Below are positions 1 to 8,521 of a stretch of DNA of 64,000 bases, one piece after another; within the stretch, counting starts at the first letter, position 1; each line of letters begins with the position of its first letter. The stretch comes from Bradyrhizobium sp. 1(2017) (GTDB taxonomy: Bacteria > Pseudomonadota > Alphaproteobacteria > Rhizobiales > Xanthobacteraceae), in the NCBI RefSeq assembly GCF_011602485.2, contig NZ_CP050022.2, positions 6,406,001 to 6,470,000 of the forward strand, given 5' to 3'. The translations under genes were made by a program, and so were the position numbers. The notes beneath the pieces are model-generated. The model was not told the DNA's origin, did not search any database, and saw only the letters and a list, made by a program, of their open reading frames with translations.

Positions 1-175
1 GGCCGACCGAGACCTTCGCGCCCTTCTTGCGCAGACGGTCGAGATTGTAATTGTCGGACGCGTCCGAGCCCTGCACGGCATAGCCGAGATTGACCAGCAC
101 CTCGGCGATGCCGCTCATGCCGATCCCGCCGATCCCGACGAAGTGGATGGGTCCGATCTCGCGCGGCAGTCTCAT
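1..175 (-). CDS. murC: UDP-N-acetylmuramate--L-alanine ligase, N-terminal part
   Basis: MurC adds L-alanine to UDP-MurNAc in the cytoplasm, the first amino acid of the peptidoglycan stem peptide. Only the first 58 codons are inside the window. The visible part begins [20 protein letters not shown] and continues through a GYAVQGSD stretch, which is the Rossmann-like nucleotide-binding start typical of MurC. The ATG at 175 is followed at once by the conserved [13 protein letters not shown] motif, so the start is secure. It is the last dcw gene visible in transcription order, 123 bp after murG, and continues past the left edge. Confidence 0.93.
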   Translation of the reverse strand, partial: MRLPREIGPIHFVGIGGIGMSGIAEVLVNLGYAVQGSDASDNYNLDRLRKKGAKVSVG

Positions 176-298
176 GCTCTGTTCCTGACCTCGCCGCCGG
201 AAAAGGGCGGCATTTGGCAAAGATCACGGCCAAATCAGCCGCGCGCCTTTTCTATTGGATGCCCCGCTTTAGAAGGCGAAGACAAGGGCTTTTTCGCG

Positions 299-1399
299 TC
301 AGATTCCCGCGACCTTGACCACGAGATCGGCCAGCCGCTCGGCAGCATCGAGCCGGCCGGCGCCGCGGGCGGCCTCGGCCATGCGGGCAAGGCGCGCGGG
401 CTCGGCGGCGAAAGTGGAGATCTCGGCGGCCAACCGATCAGACGTGAACTCGGTCTGCGGGATGCGGATGGCGCCGTCGACCTTGGCCAGCACGCCGGCA
501 TTGGCGAACTGGTCCTGGTCGATCGAGCCGGGCAGCGGCACCAGGATCGAGGGCCGGCCGATCGCGGCGAGCTCGGCGACCGTGCCGGCGCCGGAGCGCG
601 ATACCACGAGATGATTCGAGGCAAGCCGCGCCGGCAAATCCGTGAAGAAGGGGGCGAGCTCGACCTGGATCTTGAGCTTGTCGTAGACCGCGCGCACGCG
701 GCTCATATCCTCTTCGCGCACCTGCTGGGTGAGGACGAGGCGGCTCCATAACGCAGGCTCGAGCCGCTCGATCGCGCCCGGCACGATATCGGCCATGATG
801 CGCGCGCCCTGGCTGCCGCCGACGACGAGCAGCCGCAGCGGACCATTCGCGTCGGGCGCGACATATTTCACCGCAGCGGCGGCGAGGATCGCCGGGCGCA
901 TCGGCGTGCCCACGGTCGTGGTCTTGGCGGAGAGCGCCGGATCGCGGTCGAGCACGCCGGGCAAGGACGTCGCGATGGCGCGCACGCGGCTCGACAGGAA
1001 CCGGTTGGCGCGGCCGAGCACGGCGTTGGCATCGTGGATGATCCCCGGCACGCCGGCGAATTTCGCCGCGACCAGCGGCGGCAACGTCGGGTAGCCGCCG
1101 AAGCCGACGACGGCGACCGGCTTCAATCGCCTGATCAGAGCGTAGGCCGAGAGCGTGCCGGCGGCCAGCGTGAGGCCGGCATAGGCAAGCTGGAGCGGGT
1201 TGCGGCCGCGCGCGGTCTCGCTGCTGACGACGTCGATCATGTCCTTGCTGAACAGCCCGCTATAGCGCAGCGCGCGCTCGTCGGTGACGAGGCGGACACG
1301 AAAGCCGCGCCGGATCAGTTCGACGCCGAGCGCCTCGGCCGGAAACAGATGGCCGCCGGTGCCGCCCGCGGCGAGAAGAATCAGGGAGGACGTGTCCAT
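299..1399 (-). CDS. murG: MurG, lipid II-forming GlcNAc transferase
   Basis: MurG transfers GlcNAc from UDP-GlcNAc to lipid I on the inner face of the membrane, giving lipid II. The 366-residue protein has normal family length. Residues 12-17 are the GGTGGH loop, followed by GFGGYPTLP near residue 98, VVGGSQGA near 193, and the C-terminal nucleotide-sugar site with SRSGAGTVAELAAIGRPSIL and DQDQFANA. The ATG at 1399 precedes the conserved N-terminus. It lies between ftsW and murC on the same strand, separated from ftsW by about 190 bp that contains a dispersed repeat, so it may not be tightly cotranscribed with ftsW. Confidence 0.97.
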   Translation of the reverse strand: MDTSSLILLAAGGTGGHLFPAEALGVELIRRGFRVRLVTDERALRYSGLFSKDMIDVVSSETARGRNPLQLAYAGLTLAAGTLSAYALIRRLKPVAVVGFGGYPTLPPLVAAKFAGVPGIIHDANAVLGRANRFLSSRVRAIATSLPGVLDRDPALSAKTTTVGTPMRPAILAAAAVKYVAPDANGPLRLLVVGGSQGARIMADIVPGAIERLEPALWSRLVLTQQVREEDMSRVRAVYDKLKIQVELAPFFTDLPARLASNHLVVSRSGAGTVAELAAIGRPSILVPLPGSIDQDQFANAGVLAKVDGAIRIPQTEFTSDRLAAEISTFAAEPARLARMAEAARGAGRLDAAERLADLVVKVAGI

Positions 1400-1436
1400 G
1401 CCGGGGAGTTTTACAGGGAGTTTTCAGTCATTGCGA

Positions 1437-1582
1437 GCCGGCTACAAGATGCGGTGCCCCGGGCGCGGCGCAGCGCGCTGCCCTTCGCAGCGTGGTGCGC
1501 TGCTGAACCGGGGCCCATCCGTCCGACAGCATGCTTGCGGCATTCTGGGTCCCGGATCTGCGCTTCGCTTGTCCGGGACACA
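1437..1582. repeat. dispersed intergenic repeat between ftsW and murG
   Basis: This gap has no gene. It contains a segment ending in TCTGGGTCCCGG, then a short GC-rich arm and GTCCGGGACAC, which forms an imperfect hairpin. The same pair of blocks recurs at 2848-2923 between murD and ftsW. The remainder includes CGGTGCCCCGGG and GAACCGGGGCCCAT, also self-complementary. It looks like a member of the palindromic repeats common in this group of genomes. Confidence 0.6.
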
Positions 1583-1589
1583 AGACCGA

Positions 1590-2741
1590 TTAGGCGTAGC
1601 TGCGCATCGCCTCGGCGCGGCCGCTTGCCTCGACCTCGGTGCGTGGGCGCAGCCGGGTCAGGGCCAGCATCATGCCGACGCCATAGGCCAGCGACACGAT
1701 CGAGGAGCCGCCATAGGAGATGAACGGCAGCGTCATGCCCTTGGCGGGGATGAGCTGGAGGTTCACCGACATGTTGATCGCGGCCTGCACGCCGAACAGG
1801 ATCGCAAGGCCCGACGCGGCGAAGCGCGAGAACATGTCCTCGTTGGCATAGGCGCGCGACAGCGTGCGGATGACGACGAAGGTGAACAGCGCCAGCATGG
1901 CGAGGCACAGGATGATGCCGAACTCTTCGGCGGCAACCGCGAACACGAAGTCGGTATGGCTGTCCGGCAGGCTGCGCTTGGCGATGCCCTCGCCCGGCCC
2001 GAGGCCGAACCAGCCGCCGTTGTAGAAGGCCTCCATGGCGGTATCGACCTGGAAGGTGTCGCCGGAGGCCGGGTTCATGAAGCGCTTGATGCGGCCAGCG
2101 ACATGCGGGACGAACAGATACGCGCTGAACAGGCCGGCCGCACCGAGACCTGCGAGACCGAACACCCAGATCATCCGCATGCCCGCGATGAAGAACAGCG
2201 AGCCCCACACCATCAGGATCAGCATGGTCTGGCCGAAGTCGGGCTCCATCACCAGCAGCGCCACCAGCATCAGGAGCAGCACCAGCGCCATCGAGGTCGC
2301 CGGCATCTCCGGCCGCTTGGTCGATTCCGCAAACAGCCAGGCGGCGATGACGACGAACGACGGCTTTGCGATTTCGGAGGCCTGGATGTTGACGCCGAGC
2401 AGCGTGATCCAGCGCCGCGAGCCCTTCACTTCGGGGCCGATCGCGAGCGTCAGCACGATCAGGACGATGCTTGCCGCAAAGATGATCAGCGCCGAGCGGC
2501 GGATCGCGCGCGGCGTCAGGAAGGAGACCCCGAGCAGAACCAGGCAGGACGGGAGGAGGAACATCACGTGACGACTGAAGAAATGGAACGGATCAAGCCC
2601 GATGCGGGTCGCAACCGGCGGGCTCGCCGCCAGCGACAGGATCACGCCGGTCAGCATCAAGGCCAGGATGGCGCCCATCAGCGGCTTGTCGACGGTCCAC
2701 CACCACTCGGAAAAGGGGGTGCGTTCTTCACGGGAGAGCAT
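1590..2741 (-). CDS. ftsW: FtsW, SEDS-family septal peptidoglycan polymerase
   Basis: FtsW polymerises lipid II at the septum together with its partner transpeptidase FtsI, encoded upstream in this cluster. The 383-residue protein is strongly hydrophobic with about ten membrane segments. The SEDS signatures are present: NIQASEIAKP near residue 114, the extracytoplasmic loop with HTDFVFAVAAEEFG, and AKGMTLPFISYGGSS near the C-terminus. The first motif has Ala where QPSE is usual. The ATG at 2741 is preceded by a clear purine-rich site. Same strand as murD and murG. Confidence 0.96.
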   Translation of the reverse strand: MLSREERTPFSEWWWTVDKPLMGAILALMLTGVILSLAASPPVATRIGLDPFHFFSRHVMFLLPSCLVLLGVSFLTPRAIRRSALIIFAASIVLIVLTLAIGPEVKGSRRWITLLGVNIQASEIAKPSFVVIAAWLFAESTKRPEMPATSMALVLLLMLVALLVMEPDFGQTMLILMVWGSLFFIAGMRMIWVFGLAGLGAAGLFSAYLFVPHVAGRIKRFMNPASGDTFQVDTAMEAFYNGGWFGLGPGEGIAKRSLPDSHTDFVFAVAAEEFGIILCLAMLALFTFVVIRTLSRAYANEDMFSRFAASGLAILFGVQAAINMSVNLQLIPAKGMTLPFISYGGSSIVSLAYGVGMMLALTRLRPRTEVEASGRAEAMRSYA

Positions 2742-2847
2742 GGGCGGCCGCTTTCGGACAGAGGTCCGTCCATTGGTCGCCGAGGTTGGTTACCGGGGGG
2801 TTAATGGGACGTTCAAGTTTTGAAGAGTCTTCGACACGCTATGGCGG

Positions 2848-2923
2848 TGCGCTGCAGAGCCAGGGCCCATTGTGGCTTCTGGGTCCCGGCTCGCGCTGCG
2901 CGCGTCCGGGACACCAGAGCTCG
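2848..2923. repeat. dispersed intergenic repeat between murD and ftsW
   Basis: The gap between murD and ftsW (2742-2923) carries the second copy of the repeat seen at 1437-1582. Shared blocks are GGGCCCAT, TCTGGGTCCCGG and GTCCGGGACAC with a short variable centre. The element abuts the murD stop codon. No coding potential was recognised in the gap. Confidence 0.6.
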
Positions 2924-4321
2924 CTACACCACCGGCTTCACACCCGGCAGCGCCTGCACCAGCTCGCGGAACTTGGTGCCGCGGATCTCGAAGTTGCGGT
3001 ACTGGTCGAACGACGCGCAAGCAGGCGACAGGAGCACAACGGCGTCTGCCAATCCCGACACTTCCGCGTCGCGCGCGGCATGCTCGACCGCGACGTCCAG
3101 CGTCTGGCTGATCTCGTGCGCGACCGTACCCAACGTCCCCGAAAATTCCTGCGCAGCCTCGCCGATCAGATAGGCCTTGCGGATGCGCGGGAAGGAGCCC
3201 GTGAGACTGGTGATGCCGCCCGCCTTCGGCTTGCCGCCGGCGATCCAGAAGATGTCGGCAAAGGACGACAGCGCATGCGCGGTGGCGTCCGCGTTGGTGC
3301 CCTTGGAATCGTTGACGAACAGCACGTTGCCGCGGCGGCCGACCTGCTCCATGCGGTGCGCAAGGCCCGGAAAGCTGCGCAGGCCGTTCTGGAGCACATC
3401 GAGGCCGATGCCCATCGCGAGCGCGGCAGCCGCCGCGCAGGCCGCGTTCTGCGCGTTGTGCTGACCGCGTAGCGAGCCGATGCCGCCGAGCGCGGCGACC
3501 TCGCTGCGGGCTCCGCCCGCGGCGCGCACGATATTGCCGTGCTCGACATAGATGCCGCTCGCCAGCGGATTCTTGACCGAGATGCGTTCCACCTTCTTGC
3601 CGGCACGGTCGAGCCGGTCGGCGATGTCGCGGCAAAAGCCGTCATCGACGCCGACGATAGCTGTTCCGCCTGCCTGCACACCGGCGACGAGACGCTCCTT
3701 CACCGCGGCGTAATGCGCGATGGTGCCGTGGCGGTCGATGTGATCCTCGCTGACGTTGAGCAAAATGCCGACGGAGGGATCGAGCGAGGGCGTGAGGTCG
3801 ATCTGGTAGGACGACATCTCGATGACGTGGACGCGGCCCATGCGCGGCGGCTCCAGCGACAGGATGGCGGTGCCGATATTGCCGCCCATCTGGGTGTCGT
3901 AGCCGGCGACCTTGGTCAGGTGCGCGATCAGTGCCGTCGTGGTCGACTTGCCATTGGTGCCGGTGATGGCCACGAACGGCGCATCTGGCGCGTGGCGCCG
4001 CCGTTCGCGGCAGAACAGCTCGATGTCGCCGATCACCTCGCAGCCTGCCTCGCGCGCCTTCAGCACGCTCCAATGCGGTGCCGGATGGGTCAGCGGCACG
4101 CCGGGCGCCAGCACCAGCGCGGCGAAACTGGCCCAGGACATGGTGCGCAAATCGGCGGTGACGAAACCGGCCTGCGCGGCCTTTGCCACGTTGTCGGCAT
4201 TGTCGTCGGCGGCGATCACCTCGGCGCCGCCCGCCTTCAGCGCGTGGCAGGATGCGAGCCCGGAGCCGCCGAGGCCGAATACCGCGACGGTCTTGCCGGC
4301 GAAGGACGTGACGGGAATCAT
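2924..4321 (-). CDS. murD: UDP-MurNAc-L-alanine--D-glutamate ligase
   Basis: MurD adds D-glutamate to UDP-MurNAc-L-Ala in the cytoplasm. The 465-residue protein shows an N-terminal [10 protein letters not shown] dinucleotide-like fold, the Mur-ligase P-loop GTNGKST at residues 121-127, [18 protein letters not shown], the VNDSKGTN motif at the domain 3 entrance, and the C-terminal [12 protein letters not shown] characteristic of MurD. The ATG at 4321 is 7 bp from the mraY stop, so the two are cotranscribed. Its last codons are followed by a dispersed repeat. Confidence 0.97.
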   Translation of the reverse strand: MIPVTSFAGKTVAVFGLGGSGLASCHALKAGGAEVIAADDNADNVAKAAQAGFVTADLRTMSWASFAALVLAPGVPLTHPAPHWSVLKAREAGCEVIGDIELFCRERRRHAPDAPFVAITGTNGKSTTTALIAHLTKVAGYDTQMGGNIGTAILSLEPPRMGRVHVIEMSSYQIDLTPSLDPSVGILLNVSEDHIDRHGTIAHYAAVKERLVAGVQAGGTAIVGVDDGFCRDIADRLDRAGKKVERISVKNPLASGIYVEHGNIVRAAGGARSEVAALGGIGSLRGQHNAQNAACAAAAALAMGIGLDVLQNGLRSFPGLAHRMEQVGRRGNVLFVNDSKGTNADATAHALSSFADIFWIAGGKPKAGGITSLTGSFPRIRKAYLIGEAAQEFSGTLGTVAHEISQTLDVAVEHAARDAEVSGLADAVVLLSPACASFDQYRNFEIRGTKFRELVQALPGVKPVV

Positions 4322-4328
4322 CGATCGA

Positions 4329-5432
4329 TCACCGAAGCTTCAGCGTCGACAGGCCGGCGAGCGCGAGCATCACCGAGATGATCCAGAAGCGGATCACGAT
4401 CTGCGGCTCGGTCCAGCCAAGCTGCTCGAAATGATGATGGATCGGCGCCATCCGGAAGATTCGCTTGCCGGTGAGCTTGAACGAGACCACCTGCACGATG
4501 ACGGAGACCGCCTCCAGCACGAACAGGCCGCCGATCACCGCGAGCACGATCTCGTGCTTCACCGCGACCGCAATCGCGCCGAGCATGCCGCCGAGCGCGA
4601 GCGAGCCGGTGTCGCCCATGAAGATCGAGGCCGGCGGCGCGTTGAACCAGAGGAAGCCGAGACCGGCGCCCAATAGCGCGCCGCAGAGCACCGCGAGTTC
4701 GCCCGTGCCGGCGACATATTTGATCTGAAGATAATCGGCGAACACCGCGTTGCCGGCGAGATAGGCTATCATCGCAAAGCTCGCGGTCGCGATCATCACG
4801 GGCACGATGGCGAGACCATCGAGACCGTCGGTGAGGTTCACCGCATTGCCGGCGCCGACGATGACGAAGGCGCCGAACACGACGAAGAACCAGCCGAAAT
4901 GCAGCACCGTGTCCTTCAGGAATGGAATCGTCAGCGCGGTCGAGGCGGGATCGCGGTTCAGCCGCACCAGCGCGTAGCAGGCGACCAGCGCGATCGCGGC
5001 CTCGATCAGCAGGCGGAGCTTGCTGCCGAACCCGGTCGTGGTCTGCTTGGTTACCTTGAGGTAATCGTCATAGAAGCCGACGAAGCCGAAGCCGAGCGTC
5101 ACCGCCAGCACGATCCAGACGTAGGGGTTGAGCGGGTTGGCCCACAGCACCGTACCGACGGTGAGGCCGGAGAGGATCATCAGCCCGCCCATGGTGGGCG
5201 TGCCCTTCTTGGCAAGGTGCGATTGCGGGCCGTCGGTGCGGATCGGCTGGCCCTTGCCCTGCCGGATGCGCAAGTGATCGATGATCCAGGGCCCGAACAG
5301 GAACACGAACAGCGCGCCGGTGACGACGGCGCCGCCGGTGCGGAAGGTGATGTAGCGGAAGACGTTCAGGAAGGTGCGAAACGCACCGAAGCCCGGAAAT
5401 GTGTTGGAGAGCTCGATCAGCCAGTAAAACAT
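4329..5432 (-). CDS. mraY: Phospho-MurNAc-pentapeptide transferase MraY
   Basis: MraY transfers phospho-MurNAc-pentapeptide to undecaprenyl phosphate, forming lipid I. The 367-residue integral membrane protein has about ten helices and the catalytic cytoplasmic motifs: [17 protein letters not shown] with the paired Asp, [25 protein letters not shown] and the [11 protein letters not shown] loop. These residues define the family. It lies between murF and murD. About 170 bp separates it from murF, unusually loose for this cluster, and no gene is evident in that gap. Confidence 0.98.
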   Translation of the reverse strand: MFYWLIELSNTFPGFGAFRTFLNVFRYITFRTGGAVVTGALFVFLFGPWIIDHLRIRQGKGQPIRTDGPQSHLAKKGTPTMGGLMILSGLTVGTVLWANPLNPYVWIVLAVTLGFGFVGFYDDYLKVTKQTTTGFGSKLRLLIEAAIALVACYALVRLNRDPASTALTIPFLKDTVLHFGWFFVVFGAFVIVGAGNAVNLTDGLDGLAIVPVMIATASFAMIAYLAGNAVFADYLQIKYVAGTGELAVLCGALLGAGLGFLWFNAPPASIFMGDTGSLALGGMLGAIAVAVKHEIVLAVIGGLFVLEAVSVIVQVVSFKLTGKRIFRMAPIHHHFEQLGWTEPQIVIRFWIISVMLALAGLSTLKLR

Positions 5433-5603
5433 TCAGACGGTCCTATGGCGCCTTTGCACACGCGGCCTTGGCTTTGGTCCTGGCCTCGACGTGCCTCACG
5501 CGCATTCGCTGGTCTTCATCATCGGGTCGGGCGCGACCTCAGGGAAAACGCACGGCGTCGCGCCGCAAAGGGTGGGATTCGGGAACGGCGCCTTCCAAGC
5601 AGT

Positions 5604-6983
5604 TTACGCCTTTGCCTGCAAGGCGGCCACCAGGGCCGGCACAAACTTGTTGACCCAGAACATCTTCTTGCTGCCCTTGACAACCACGACGTCGCCTGCC
5701 TTCAGCAGGCTCGCGACCTCGTTCGGCTTCAGCGTGGCGGGATCGTCGTGCCAGCCGAGGCCCTTGCCCGACGGCAACCCGTCGAAGAGGTGGCGCATCA
5801 GGGGCCCGACGCAAAAGACGCCGTCGATACCGTCGAGATATTTGGCGAGGCCGGTGTGGTAGCTCGGTGCGTCGTCGCCCAGTTCCAGCATGTCGCCGAG
5901 CACCGCAATTCGCCGCCCGCCGGTCATGTTGCGCGCCTGCAGGCTTTGCAGCGCAGCAGCGACGCTGGCCGGGTTGCCGTTGAAACTGTCGTCGATCACG
6001 GTGACGCCGCCGGCCGCCTGCTCGACGCCGCGGCCGGTCATGATACCGACGCGGTCGAGCTTGATCGCCAGCGTCGCCGCATCGAGATTCGCCGCGCGGA
6101 TCGCGGCGAGCGCAGCCAGCGCATTCTGCACCCGATGTGGCGCGCCCGGCGTCAGGCTGAAGGCGATCTCCTTCTTGCCGATCATGGCGACGACCTGCCA
6201 GCTCTCGCCATGCGGCTTATGTGCGACCTCGTGCACCTCGGCATGCTCGCCGAAGCGCACGACCTTTCCTTTCCAGTCCGACGCCTTGATCCCGGCGGGC
6301 AGCACCAGCACGCCGTCCTCGGGCAGGCCAAGCGCGATCGACACCTTCTCGCGCCTGATGGCTTCGAGCGAGCCGAGCTTTTCCAGATGCACCGGCTGGA
6401 CGTTGACGACCAGCGCGACCGTGGGCTGCGTCAATTCGCTGAGCCGCGCGATCTCACCCTTCTGGTTCATGCCCATCTCGACGACCCAGAGGCTGGCGTC
6501 CGGCCTGGCATTGCACAGCGTCAGCGGCACGCCCCAGAAATTGTTGAAGCTCGACGGGCTGGCATAGGCGTTGGGGTAAGCGGCCAGAAACTCCTTGGTG
6601 CTGGTCTTGCCGGCGCTGCCGGTCAGCCCGATCACCGGACCGCGATAGCGCGCGCGCGCGGCGCGCGCGAGGGCCCAGAGGCCATCTATCAGCGTGTCCT
6701 TCACGACGATCTGGGGAATGCGGATGCCTGCGATCTCGTGCGGCACGATCATCGCGACCGCGCCCGAGGCTTCCGCCTTGTCCGCGAACTCCCAGCCATC
6801 GCGCGCGCTGGCGAAGGCCGAGATGAAGCCGCCGCTCGGCGTCCCGCTCAGCGCGACGAACAGGCTGCCCGGCTTCACTAGGCGGCTGTCCTGGGTGACG
6901 AAATCGATCGGCGTATCCGGGAATGCCCCATCGACACCCAGCGCGCGCGCCACCTCGGCAACCGTCCATATCGGCGCGCTCAT
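5604..6983 (-). CDS. murF: UDP-MurNAc-tripeptide--D-Ala-D-Ala ligase
   Basis: MurF completes the cytoplasmic precursor by adding D-Ala-D-Ala. The 459-residue protein has the Mur-ligase fold with P-loop GSAGKTSTK at residues 122-130, EMGMNQKGEIARLSE, DDSFNGNPASVAAAL and GDMLELG. The P-loop has SA where SS or TN is common, which should not affect phosphate binding. Its ATG (6983) overlaps the murE stop as ATGA at 6980-6983, so translation is probably coupled to murE. Confidence 0.97.
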   Translation of the reverse strand: MSAPIWTVAEVARALGVDGAFPDTPIDFVTQDSRLVKPGSLFVALSGTPSGGFISAFASARDGWEFADKAEASGAVAMIVPHEIAGIRIPQIVVKDTLIDGLWALARAARARYRGPVIGLTGSAGKTSTKEFLAAYPNAYASPSSFNNFWGVPLTLCNARPDASLWVVEMGMNQKGEIARLSELTQPTVALVVNVQPVHLEKLGSLEAIRREKVSIALGLPEDGVLVLPAGIKASDWKGKVVRFGEHAEVHEVAHKPHGESWQVVAMIGKKEIAFSLTPGAPHRVQNALAALAAIRAANLDAATLAIKLDRVGIMTGRGVEQAAGGVTVIDDSFNGNPASVAAALQSLQARNMTGGRRIAVLGDMLELGDDAPSYHTGLAKYLDGIDGVFCVGPLMRHLFDGLPSGKGLGWHDDPATLKPNEVASLLKAGDVVVVKGSKKMFWVNKFVPALVAALQAKA

Positions 6984-8437
6984 GCAACCCTCGATGCTAG
7001 TGCGGCGGCGACCGCCTCGTGATCACTGAAGGGCAGCACCTGGCCACCGACGATCTGCCCGGTCTCGTGGCCCTTGCCGGCGACGAGCAGCGCGTCGCCC
7101 TCCTGCAAATCCTCGATCGCCGCACGGATCGCCGCGGCGCGGTCGCCGATCTCGCGGGCGCCCTTGGCGGTCGCGAGGATCGCGGCGCGGATGGCCTCCG
7201 GCTTCTCGCTGCGCGGATTGTCGTCGGTGACGATGATTCCGTCGGCGTTCTCGGCTGCGATCTCGCCCATGATCGGCCGCTTGCCGGCATCGCGATCGCC
7301 GCCGGCGCCGAACACGACGACCAGCCTGCGCTTGGCGTAGGGGCGCAGCGCCTGCAACGCCTTCGCCAGCGCGTCGGGCTTGTGCGCATAGTCGACGAAG
7401 ATCGGCGCGCCGTTGCGCTCGCCGACGCGCTCGAGCCGGCCCTTGGCGCCTTCGAGATGTTCGAGGCTCGCAAACACATCGGCCACATCGCTGCCGGTGC
7501 CGATGGCAAGGCCAGCCGACACCAGCGCATTCTCGATCTGGAACTCGCCGACCAGCGGCAGCCGGACGGAATGGCGCATGCCGCGATGTTCAATGCCGAG
7601 CAGTTGCGAAAAGCCCTCCACACTGGCGTCCGCAAGACGAATACCCTCGCCTGCCCCGTCGCCACGGCGGCCGACCGCCATCACGCGCAGGCCACGCGCC
7701 TTCGCTGCATCAATGACTTCCGCCGAGCAATCATGATCGGCCGAGATCACCGCAGCTCCGTCGGGTAGAACCAGATCGCGGAACAGGCGAAGCTTTGCTG
7801 CGAGGTAATGTGCGACGGTCGGATGGTAGTCCATGTGGTCGCGCGAGAGATTGGTGAAGCCGCCGGCCGAGACGCGCACGCCGTCGAGGCGATATTGGTC
7901 GAGCCCGTGCGAGGAGGCCTCGAAGGCGAGATGCGTCACGCCCTCGCGCGCGATCTCGTCGATCTGCCGGTGCAGCGCGATTGGATCGGGCGTCGTCAGC
8001 GAGCCGTAGACGGTGCGCCTGGGCGAAACGAGGCCGATGGTGCCGATGCTGGCGGAAGCATGTCCCAGCCGCTCCCAGATCTGGCGCGTGAAGGCTGCGA
8101 CGGAGGTCTTGCCGCTGGTGCCGGTCACCGCAGCGATGGTCGCGGGTTGTGCGGGGAAGAAGCTTGCCGCGGCCAGTGCCAGAGCGCGGCGCGGATTGAG
8201 CACCGTAACGAACGGCACCTTGATGCCATCGGGCGCACGGTCGCCGACGACGGCCACCGCGCCTGCGGCGACAGCCGCATCGATGAAGCGCGCGCCGTCG
8301 GTCTTGCTGCCTGCAAGTGCGAAGAAGAGGTTCCCCGGCCTGACCTGGCGGCTGTCGAGCGCAAGGCCGGTCGCATCGAGCGCCGCGGTGGCGGGCTCGA
8401 TTGCGGCATCATTGCCTAGCAGTTCGCGAAGCTTCAT
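6980..8437 (-). CDS. murE: UDP-MurNAc-dipeptide--meso-diaminopimelate ligase
   Basis: MurE adds the third stem residue. The 485-residue protein has the P-loop GTSGKTS at 106-112, a TTPDPIALHRQI segment, EASSHGLDQYRLDGV and NLSRDHMDYH. DNPRSEKP near residue 405 carries the DNPR signature that in this family selects meso-diaminopimelate over lysine, so the wall is predicted to be the DAP type usual for Gram-negatives. It follows ftsI by 84 bp and overlaps murF by four bases. Confidence 0.97.
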   Translation of the reverse strand: MKLRELLGNDAAIEPATAALDATGLALDSRQVRPGNLFFALAGSKTDGARFIDAAVAAGAVAVVGDRAPDGIKVPFVTVLNPRRALALAAASFFPAQPATIAAVTGTSGKTSVAAFTRQIWERLGHASASIGTIGLVSPRRTVYGSLTTPDPIALHRQIDEIAREGVTHLAFEASSHGLDQYRLDGVRVSAGGFTNLSRDHMDYHPTVAHYLAAKLRLFRDLVLPDGAAVISADHDCSAEVIDAAKARGLRVMAVGRRGDGAGEGIRLADASVEGFSQLLGIEHRGMRHSVRLPLVGEFQIENALVSAGLAIGTGSDVADVFASLEHLEGAKGRLERVGERNGAPIFVDYAHKPDALAKALQALRPYAKRRLVVVFGAGGDRDAGKRPIMGEIAAENADGIIVTDDNPRSEKPEAIRAAILATAKGAREIGDRAAAIRAAIEDLQEGDALLVAGKGHETGQIVGGQVLPFSDHEAVAAALASRVA

Positions 8438-8521
8438 GGCCTTCCAGTCGACATGCCGCGCCGGGCGACTGAGGCTTCGGAAAAGCCCCGACTCACTGGC
8501 GGCAACGGCCTACCCGGTTGA

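Noticed and set aside
1284..2804. 506-codon plus-strand frame opposite ftsW
   Set aside because: Antisense of ftsW with low-complexity charged composition and no domain.
4899..6881. 660-codon open frame on the plus strand opposite mraY and murF
   Set aside because: It is the antisense of two secure dcw genes. Its product is dominated by Arg, Asp, His and Gln with no recognisable domain, as expected from GC-rich third positions read backwards.
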